Of a stretch of 64,000 nucleotides of DNA, positions 18,181 to 24,132 are shown piece after piece (position 1 is the first letter of the stretch; each line of letters begins with the position of its first letter). The DNA is taken from assembly GCA_964521865.1 (NCBI GenBank), contig CAZFTJ010000002.1:1-64000 (forward strand), written 5' to 3'. The notes beneath the pieces are model-generated. The model was not told where the DNA came from and made no database searches. It saw only the letters and a program-made list of their open reading frames with translations. The position numbers and the translations under genes were made by a program. This DNA is from CAYSRJ01 sp964521865. GTDB lineage: Bacteria > Spirochaetota > B62-G9 > DRHN01.

Positions 18181-18217
18181 GGGGGCTTTTCGGGTTCGAC
18201 TCCCGCCGTCTCCACCA
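18181..18217 (+). pseudogene. ssrA: tmRNA (ssrA) remnant: acceptor stem, T-arm and CCA only
   Basis: The 37 bases read as a tRNA acceptor/T-arm minihelix. GGGGGC (18181-18186) pairs with the 3' strand GTCTCC (18208-18213) through G-C and G-U pairs, including a G3-U70 pair, the alanyl-tRNA synthetase identity element. The T-arm is CGGG-TTCGACT-CCCG (18191-18205). Discriminator A and encoded CCA end at 18217. The last 27 bases match the usual 3' end of bacterial tmRNA genes. The roughly 300-base body (tag reading frame, pseudoknots) is absent between 18186 and 18190. With a promoter upstream and a terminator downstream, the remnant could still be transcribed. An alternative view is a phage or island attachment-site scar. 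Confidence 0.65.
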
Positions 18218-18227
18218 TTAAGATTCC

Positions 18228-18273
18228 GACGAGCCGGTCTTGATGCCCCATGCGGGTCGGCCCGTTGTTTTTT
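18228..18273 (+). terminator. Rho-independent terminator after the tmRNA remnant
   Basis: The arms at 18228-18239 and 18255-18266 (core CGAGCCG/CGGCCCG) form a stem of about 12 pairs with one mismatch and some G-U pairs and a 15-base loop. It is followed by TTTTTT (18268-18273) and lies 11 bases after the CCA end, as expected for an ssrA terminator. Confidence 0.55.
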
Positions 18274-18304
18274 GTCGTTAAAAAGTCGCCTCTTCAAGGC
18301 GCCT

Positions 18305-18320
18305 GTTCGACTCCGCCGTC
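18305..18320 (+). repeat. Second degenerate copy of the tmRNA 3' end
   Basis: GTTCGACTCCGCCGTC at 18305-18320 matches the tmRNA 3' segment at 18194-18210 except for one missing C, about 110 bases away. The flanking bases do not form a full acceptor stem. A duplicated tmRNA 3' end is what integration by a tyrosine recombinase leaves behind. Confidence 0.5.
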
Positions 18321-18570
18321 ATCCGGATATCGCACAATTCCGGAGACCTTCCTCCAAATAATAACCGAGATTCGTTCTCAAAACGCTTTGACTGCCATTA
18401 CAACTTCTATTATCATCAATACATCTGATGAAATCGATATTGTACCGGAGAGCAAGGTTGCGTACACACTCTTACGGGTGCCCGGATTTGTTGTAGCTCG
18501 AGCAGGAGTGTACAACCGCTAAACAAAGGCGGCCTGCATCTACCTCTCATTCTGAAAGCTGAGAGCAAAC

Positions 18571-20322
18571 ATGGCGATTGACGACCTTGCGCTTGTTCAC
18601 GCGCCCAGTGTTTTTGGTTTCAGGGGACGCCCCACGCTTTGGGGGCCGATAAGCGACCTAATCCCCTCTACAACGATCTTTGATATGTACCCTATCGGTT
18701 TTTCAACCATTGCGGAATACCTCCAAAAAAAGGGGCTCAGGGTCCGAATTATAAATCTGGCAGTACGCATGCTTCAGGATTCGGATTTTAACGTGGAAGA
18801 GTTTATTGAATCCATCAAAGCGTCCGCCTTCGGGATCGATCTCCACTGGCTCCCTCATGCTCACGGCGCGATTGAAATTGCAAGAGTAATAAAGAAGATT
18901 CATCCCTGTTCTCCCGTTATAATGGGAGGGCTCTCGTCGTCATACTTTCATAAAGAGCTCATTACCTACCCCCAGGTTGACTTTATACTCCGCGGCGATT
19001 CGACGGAAGAACCGCTCGGCAGACTCATGGAGTGTATTGAATCGGGGGCGCATCGGAACGATCTGGCCCGTATTCCAAATCTCACCTGGAAGGATAGAGG
19101 CGGCGTCGTGCATATCAATCCCCTATCCTATATTCCTTCTGATTTGAACGGCATCCTGATTGACCACAGTGTTGCTGTTCGGTCGGCATTTCGCGATAAG
19201 AATCTGTCAAATTACCTTCCTTTTCTCAGGTGGCGTAAATTTCCAATTACAGCTGCACTTTCATGCAAGGGATGCACCCGAAATTGCGTCATATGCGGAG
19301 GCTCTCGCTTTGCATACAGGGAGTATTACGGACGAAAAAAACCCGCCTTCCGGAGCCCGGAATTACTTGCGAAGGATATACGGAGAATAACACAGTACAG
19401 CAGAGGGCCCATATTTGTGCTTGGCGATATACGCCAGGCAGGAATGCACTATGCGAAAGAGTTTATCAGGATACTCCAGGGAATTCGATCGCAGATTATT
19501 TTCGAATTCTTCTGGCCCGTTGATAGAAATTTTATTGAAGAAATTGCCGGTGCCGTTCGGAATTTTTTTGTACAATTTTCCCCCGAATCTCACGATCCCT
19601 ACGTATTGCGATACTCGAATAAAGCCTTTACCCATGAATCGATCGAGTCCTCAATCAGAAACATCCTTGCGGCGGGATGCCGGCGACTCGACGTATTTTT
19701 CATGTCCGGTATGCCGGGACAGACCTATGGATCGGTATTGAAGAGTATGGAGTATTGCGGGAAACTGCTCCATATATTCAATGGAGACCCCCGGCTCAGG
19801 TTCTTTATTTCTCCACTGGCACCATTTCTCGATCCCGGAAGCCTTGCATACGAACGTTCCGCTTACTACGGCTACAGGAAATTTTATACGACTCTTGCCG
19901 AGCACCACGATGCTCTGGTTGCTCCCAGCTGGAAATACGTACTCGGCTATGAAACGAAGTGGATGAATCGCGCCCAGATCGTCGATTCAACCTACCAGGC
20001 AGCACTGCAGCTCAATCGACTCAAGGCTGAATACGGTCAGATGGAAAAAGATGCGTCTCAATTGATGGAAGAACGGATATTAAAAGCCATCGATCTTATG
20101 AAGTACATAGACAATCTGGTTGCCGGAGAAGAAAACGGACATTTTCTGCAAAAACTTGTAAAAATCAAATCAGAAATAGAAGAAGTCAACAATTCCACCG
20201 TATGCATAAAGGAAGAGCTCGATCTTCCGATCGGCGGCAGACTGCCTGTCAAACTATTAAGAACAGCGGGCATGTTAATCAGCGACAACGTAAAGAATGC
20301 CTGGAAAAGAAATTCAAAATAA
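18571..20322 (+). CDS. B12-binding-domain radical SAM protein
   Basis: The product has 583 residues. The N-terminal 200 residues resemble a cobalamin-binding Rossmann domain (GFSTIAEYLQKKGLRVRIIN, VIMGGLSSSYFHKELI, VDFILRGDSTEEPLGRLMEC). The radical SAM core follows, with cysteines C235, C239 and C242 in SCKGCTRNCVICGG (CxxxCxxC) and later FVQFSPESHDPYVLRYSNK and RRLDVFFMSGMPGQTYGSVL. The C-terminal 120 residues are helical and unrecognised. Such proteins methylate or rearrange unactivated carbons; the substrate cannot be told. A response regulator gene follows 18 bases later. The pair faces the large hdr-flox operon convergently. The start follows GAGAG in an otherwise non-coding leader. Confidence 0.8.
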   Translation: MAIDDLALVHAPSVFGFRGRPTLWGPISDLIPSTTIFDMYPIGFSTIAEYLQKKGLRVRIINLAVRMLQDSDFNVEEFIESIKASAFGIDLHWLPHAHGAIEIARVIKKIHPCSPVIMGGLSSSYFHKELITYPQVDFILRGDSTEEPLGRLMECIESGAHRNDLARIPNLTWKDRGGVVHINPLSYIPSDLNGILIDHSVAVRSAFRDKNLSNYLPFLRWRKFPITAALSCKGCTRNCVICGGSRFAYREYYGRKKPAFRSPELLAKDIRRITQYSRGPIFVLGDIRQAGMHYAKEFIRILQGIRSQIIFEFFWPVDRNFIEEIAGAVRNFFVQFSPESHDPYVLRYSNKAFTHESIESSIRNILAAGCRRLDVFFMSGMPGQTYGSVLKSMEYCGKLLHIFNGDPRLRFFISPLAPFLDPGSLAYERSAYYGYRKFYTTLAEHHDALVAPSWKYVLGYETKWMNRAQIVDSTYQAALQLNRLKAEYGQMEKDASQLMEERILKAIDLMKYIDNLVAGEENGHFLQKLVKIKSEIEEVNNSTVCIKEELDLPIGGRLPVKLLRTAGMLISDNVKNAWKRNSK

Positions 20323-20340
20323 GAAAAGGCGGCGAGAAAC

Positions 20341-20724
20341 GTGGCTGCGAGAGAAAAGATTGCGGTTGTCGAAGACAATATCGATACTATGAAAATAATC
20401 AACATAATCCTCGAATCCGAGGGGTATAGAATAATAAATGCCGTCAATGGTGAGCAGGCAAAAAAAATAATAGAAGAGGAAAGACCGGATTTAATCATCT
20501 TGGATGTTATGATACCGAAAATAGACGGATTTTCTCTCTGTTCATGGATCAGGTCGAGGGACGGCCTCAAGGATATACCGATTGTTCTACTAACGTCCGT
20601 TTCCAGGCACATCTACAATTCGAAGCATTCCCACAAAGAGATGATGTATGCAGATATCGATGAATATCTGGAAAAACCCGTAAGACCGGAGGTTCTCTTG
20701 AAGGTTATCAAAAGATTACTGTAA
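20341..20724 (+). CDS. Single-domain response regulator (CheY-like)
   Basis: This is a 127-residue receiver domain with no output domain. The acidic pair is in KIAVVEDNIDT, the phosphorylation Asp in LIILDVMIPKIDGF, the conserved Thr/Ser in IPIVLLTSVSRH and the Lys in DEYLEKPVRPEVLLKVI. It starts with GTG at 20341. It lies 18 bases after the radical SAM gene and is probably co-transcribed. A kinase partner is not adjacent; the histidine kinases at 39929 and 45438 are possible donors. It would act by protein-protein contact. Confidence 0.85.
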   Translation: MAAREKIAVVEDNIDTMKIINIILESEGYRIINAVNGEQAKKIIEEERPDLIILDVMIPKIDGFSLCSWIRSRDGLKDIPIVLLTSVSRHIYNSKHSHKEMMYADIDEYLEKPVRPEVLLKVIKRLL

Positions 20725-20786
20725 GGTCGAAAATCATGATCCGGCCGCTGGTCAACCTCAGCGGTACGGTAATAAACAACGGCGCG

Positions 20787-21650
20787 TCAGAACAGTTTTT
20801 CAGTCAATTCGCTTATCTGTTTGTAACTGAATATGGGACCATCTTTACACACGTACTTCGACCCCACTGCACATCGACCGCATTTGCCTATTCCGCAGCT
20901 CATCCGCCTTTCAAGCGAGGTGATGATTCTATCATAACCGAATCCCAGCTCCAGAAGCGGCAGCATGGTGAACTTCAACATTATCGGAGGCCCGCACACA
21001 AGCGCAACGGCGTTTTCCGAACCGGGCGCCGCATCGCGGAGCACGGTCGGCACGAACCCTTCCCTTCCCTTCCAACCTTCATTGCCCCTGTCCACGGTTA
21101 TATAGGTGTCGATGTCTTCCCTGGCCGTCCACTCTTCGAGCTCTTGTTTATAGAGGAGCTCTCCGGGGCTTCTGGCTCCGTATACCACGGTAATCCCTTT
21201 AAATTTGGGTCTGTTTTTTTCATCGAGCATATACCTGATGGTAGCCCGTAAAGTGGTGAGGGCGAATCCGCCTCCCACGATTACAACATTTTTTCCTTCC
21301 ATTTCTTTCAAGGGATAGCAGTTTCCGTATGGGCCTCGTACGCCTATCATGGCTCCTTTTTCAAGACCGTGAAGGGTGGTTGTAACAACTCCCGTTGGAT
21401 AGCGTTTCACCGTAAATTCCAAAAAATCCGTTTCAAGAGGTGAAGAGGCTATACCAATGGGGCTTTCCCCGGTACCGGGCACGGAAAGCATGGCGAACTG
21501 TCCGCATTCATGCCTGAATTTTTTTCTGTCCGACCTGTTGAGGAAAGAAAGCCTGAAAGTCTTGAGATCTTTTTCCTCATTCTCAATCGTAACATCTTCA
21601 ATGACAGCCGGTCTTGGAAGGTATGGGTTGCCCGCGTTATCCGAAGTCAT
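20787..21650 (-). CDS. floxA: FAD/NAD(P)H oxidoreductase subunit, FloxA/HydG-like
   Basis: This 287-residue ferredoxin-reductase-like protein starts at the ATG at 21650, overlapping the previous stop as ATGA. It has the FAD-binding barrel (ECGQFAMLSVPGTGESPIGI; the usual R-x-Y-S/T is divergent), the NAD(P) nucleotide loop (NVVIVGGGFALTTLRATIRY), the late VALVCGPPIMLKFTMLPLLE and a [2Fe-2S] site near the end (MSCGIGKCGRCAVGSKYVC). The family includes PyrK, AsrB, HydG of sulfhydrogenases and FloxA of the HdrABC-FloxABCD complex. As the last gene of the operon, it would take electrons from NADH or NADPH and pass them to the iron-sulfur partners. A paralogue opens the hydrogenase operon (56051). 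Confidence 0.8.
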   Translation of the reverse strand: MTSDNAGNPYLPRPAVIEDVTIENEEKDLKTFRLSFLNRSDRKKFRHECGQFAMLSVPGTGESPIGIASSPLETDFLEFTVKRYPTGVVTTTLHGLEKGAMIGVRGPYGNCYPLKEMEGKNVVIVGGGFALTTLRATIRYMLDEKNRPKFKGITVVYGARSPGELLYKQELEEWTAREDIDTYITVDRGNEGWKGREGFVPTVLRDAAPGSENAVALVCGPPIMLKFTMLPLLELGFGYDRIITSLERRMSCGIGKCGRCAVGSKYVCKDGPIFSYKQISELTEKLF

Positions 21651-22654
21651 GTAGCTATCTCCCTCAACGTTTCCCTGATATCCATATTTACAGGGCAGGC
21701 TGTGATACAGCGCCCGCATCCGACACAGTATATACTTTTAAAATTTTCAACCGTCGTGTAAAATTTATGCATGACCCTCTGTCTCATTCTTTTCCAGTTC
21801 AGATCCCTTGGATTGTATCCCGATGCCTCGAGAACGAAAAATGGAAACATGCAGGAATCCTGAACCCTGATGCGCGTCCCTTTCGAACCGTATTTTTCAT
21901 CATACAGACCGAAACAGTGACATGTAGGGCACAAATAGGTACAGACCCCGCAGCCAATGCACCGGCGGGATATTTCTTCCCAAACGGGTGATTCAAAGAG
22001 ACCGGCCAGTTTTTCAGTTATACCGGCAATATCTGTCTCCCGAACCTTTTTCCCGGCACCTTTTGATTGTTCTTCTCTGATCTTTATATCATCCCGGTTC
22101 GTTTTCTGAAAGAAAGAAGAGTAGTTCTCCATGAAGGTCCTGCCTTTCTCAGAGCACGCCTCGAATAATAAAGAATCTTCCGACAATGATGCGAGTACGT
22201 CGGCGCCTTCTCTGCCGGCAGGGTTCCCGCCGACGGATGTACAGAAGCAGGCCGTACGCGGCTCACGGCAGGCCAGAGCTATAGTAACGGCGTTTTTTCT
22301 CCTGCTTTCATAGTATGGGTCCGGAATATTTTCATCCATGAAAACGCGATCCAGGTACAAAAAGGAAATCGAGTCGCACGGCCGCACGCCGAAGAGTACG
22401 CTGCGCACAGTGCTCGGAGCAGCTTCAGACATTGTTCCTTCTTCATAGGTAAACAGAACCTCACTTTTTGCAAAGAACAGGTTTTTTGGGGGAAGCTTGA
22501 AATTGTAATAATCAAGTTCTATCGTGTCTTTCGGTCCGACCCGGGAAAATGCAACTTCCCGGTCCTGTCTCACCGGCCCGTAGAAGACACCGTCATTTCC
22601 AATGGCATCGACGAGCTTTTTCAAATCCGATTTCTCTATCTTTCCCAGCACCAT
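21647..22654 (-). CDS. floxB: Iron-sulfur subunit, FloxB/HydB/AsrA-like
   Basis: The product has 335 residues starting at the ATG at 22654 (MVLGKIEKSDLKKLVDAIGN), two bases after the upstream stop region. The N-terminal part contains VLFGVRPCDSISFLYLDRVF and ALACREPRTACFCTSVGGNP, typical of AsrA/HydB proteins. Two [4Fe-4S] motifs follow: CIGCGVCTYLCPTCHCFGLY near residue 235 and CVGCGRCITACPVNMDIRET at the end. In sulfhydrogenases and Flox complexes this subunit wires the FAD reductase to further clusters. It overlaps floxA by four bases. A paralogue is the first gene of the hydrogenase operon (54997). Confidence 0.8.
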   Translation of the reverse strand: MVLGKIEKSDLKKLVDAIGNDGVFYGPVRQDREVAFSRVGPKDTIELDYYNFKLPPKNLFFAKSEVLFTYEEGTMSEAAPSTVRSVLFGVRPCDSISFLYLDRVFMDENIPDPYYESRRKNAVTIALACREPRTACFCTSVGGNPAGREGADVLASLSEDSLLFEACSEKGRTFMENYSSFFQKTNRDDIKIREEQSKGAGKKVRETDIAGITEKLAGLFESPVWEEISRRCIGCGVCTYLCPTCHCFGLYDEKYGSKGTRIRVQDSCMFPFFVLEASGYNPRDLNWKRMRQRVMHKFYTTVENFKSIYCVGCGRCITACPVNMDIRETLREIAT

Positions 22655-22655
22655 G

Positions 22656-23660
22656 TCATTCCTCTTCAGGCTCAGTGATAAAGCTTTCGTTGTCGTCCTG
22701 CCTGTACGTACAGAGCGGCGGGTCTTCATCCGACAGGCCGGGAATATAATCGAACATCGAGAGCACTTCTTTCCCCAGCTTCCGGGTAAACATTCTCAGA
22801 TCAATATGCATCGGACATGCGTCAACACAGGCATCGCACTCCACACACCTGCCGGCCTGGTGGAAAATTCTGCCCAGGTGGAAAAGCATGATATCTGAAA
22901 GGTCTTCTCCCACACCCGCCCATCTCGGCTTTGTTTGATCGATAAAGCAGACTTTACAGAAGCAATTCGGGCACGCCTGTCTGCATGCATAACACCTGAT
23001 ACATTTCGATATCTCCTCCCGAAAATACCGCCACCTCTCCTCAGGAGTTTTATCCTCGAATGCGGCTATTTTATCGTACCGTTCGCTGCTGCAGGCCCTC
23101 GGCTCGCCCTGGATCGTGACATCGGCCTTCTCAGGACGGGTATACCGGCATTCGATACAGGCTTCTGCCAGAATTTCTTCTCTCCTGAGTGCAACCTTTT
23201 CACCCGATATATACGTTATTTCGAAAATACCCTCATGCGTTTCTACGCATTCGGTTACGGTTGAAAGGTCGAGCGGGGGTACGGCTCCGGCAGGGTCGAC
23301 CATACCCGGACAGGGCACTCCTATGAGAATCAGGTTTTCTTCTGACACCTGATTTTCCTTGATAAGACCGGCAATCGACCTGGCATCGCAGCCCTTCGTG
23401 ACAATACCGACCCTTGGAAGCGGTTTCTTCTCCCTGTCGGCTCGCTTCTGCACCGGGAAAAGATGCCGCAGGTAAACCGCCAGATTATTTCTGCAGGTTG
23501 AGTTCCATACAAGCCTTCCAACCGAATGAGCATCGTGTATAAAACAGGGTCTTGACATCATCGGAAAAGAGCCCTTCTCATACCCTATAACAAGATCAAC
23601 CCTGCCCGTGTTGAAAAGATCCTTTACGGCATCCCTTATTCTGACCTCTGCTTCCCTCAT
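22656..23660 (-). CDS. floxC: Iron-sulfur subunit, FloxC/FdhB/FrhB-like
   Basis: This 334-residue protein has an FrhB/FdhB-type N-terminal half (RVGIVTKGCDARSIAGLIKE, NLILIGVPCPGMVDPAGAVP) and two dicluster-type motifs near the C-terminus (CIRCYACRQACPNCFCKVCF; CVECDACVDACPMHIDLRMF). It matches the third iron-sulfur component expected between MvhD-like and FloxB-like genes. It would relay electrons between the NAD(P)H module and HdrA. A close relative, 28798-29940, has the same layout and suggests duplication of this part of the operon. Stop and next start are separated by one base. Confidence 0.7.
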   Translation of the reverse strand: MREAEVRIRDAVKDLFNTGRVDLVIGYEKGSFPMMSRPCFIHDAHSVGRLVWNSTCRNNLAVYLRHLFPVQKRADREKKPLPRVGIVTKGCDARSIAGLIKENQVSEENLILIGVPCPGMVDPAGAVPPLDLSTVTECVETHEGIFEITYISGEKVALRREEILAEACIECRYTRPEKADVTIQGEPRACSSERYDKIAAFEDKTPEERWRYFREEISKCIRCYACRQACPNCFCKVCFIDQTKPRWAGVGEDLSDIMLFHLGRIFHQAGRCVECDACVDACPMHIDLRMFTRKLGKEVLSMFDYIPGLSDEDPPLCTYRQDDNESFITEPEEE

Positions 23661-23667
23661 TGTCGAG

Positions 23668-24126
23668 CTACAGCCCCTTTTTTATTAATTTTTCCGAAGG
23701 ACCGATTTTTTCGACGTCACGTACGAACTTGTTAATCAGAGCTGCAAACCTACCGCCCTCAGACGCGGAGACCCAGGAAAACTGAACCCTTTCCGGTTCG
23801 ATGCCGATATATTCGAGAAAACTCTTCAGCAGCGCAAATTTCCTTCGTGCCACAAGATTTCCGCTTATGTAATGGCAATCCCCGGGATGGCAGCCGGAAA
23901 CGAGAACTCCATCGACTCCATTCTGCAGGGCCTTCATAATGTACAGGGGATTTATTCTGCCCGAGCACGGCACCCTGATTACCTGCACATTATGTGGATA
24001 CTGTATCCTGCCGACACCCGCGAGATCAGCTCCGGCATAGGAGCACCAGTTGCATAAAAATGCCACGAGCCTGGGTTCCCACCCATGTGCGGCTGTTTTT
24101 TTCTTTTCCAAATCAACGATCTCCAC
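23668..24126 (-). CDS. floxD: MvhD/FloxD-type electron-transfer subunit
   Basis: This 152-residue protein belongs to the MvhD family ([2Fe-2S] subunit that links a reductase or hydrogenase to HdrA). It contains VAFLCNWCSYAGADLAGVGR, VIRVPCSGRINPLYIMKALQ and VDGVLVSGCHPGDCHYISGN, with the conserved cysteines of the [2Fe-2S] site. It follows HdrA by seven bases and precedes floxC, the position of FloxD in hdr-flox operons. Its near twin at 29955-30401 follows another HdrA, so each of these HdrA proteins appears to have its own MvhD. Confidence 0.85.
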   Translation of the reverse strand: MEIVDLEKKKTAAHGWEPRLVAFLCNWCSYAGADLAGVGRIQYPHNVQVIRVPCSGRINPLYIMKALQNGVDGVLVSGCHPGDCHYISGNLVARRKFALLKSFLEYIGIEPERVQFSWVSASEGGRFAALINKFVRDVEKIGPSEKLIKKGL

Positions 24127-24132
24127 AGGCTC

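Larger units (their letters stand above)
17947..18570. other. Junction region between accessory and core-like DNA
   Basis: No convincing protein gene is present. This 624-base stretch marks the change from AT-rich DNA to clearly higher GC. It holds a promoter, the tmRNA-derived minihelix, a terminator and the second tmRNA 3'-end-like copy, listed separately. The bases at 17950-18110 show nothing I recognise. Confidence 0.6.

Noticed and set aside
18181..18217. A functional full-length tmRNA
   Set aside because: Only acceptor, T-arm and CCA are present; there is no tag reading frame or pseudoknot sequence on either side within 200 bases.
18250..18522. Rightward 90-codon open frame after the tmRNA remnant
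   Set aside because: It overlaps the terminator stem and the second tmRNA-like copy, has no ribosome site, and its product looks like translated non-coding DNA.
20736..21251. Long rightward open frame opposite floxA
   Set aside because: It is the complement of a clearly real gene with FAD, NAD and [2Fe-2S] motifs. Several similar long frames opposite the hdr, hydrogenase and mrp genes were rejected for the same reason.
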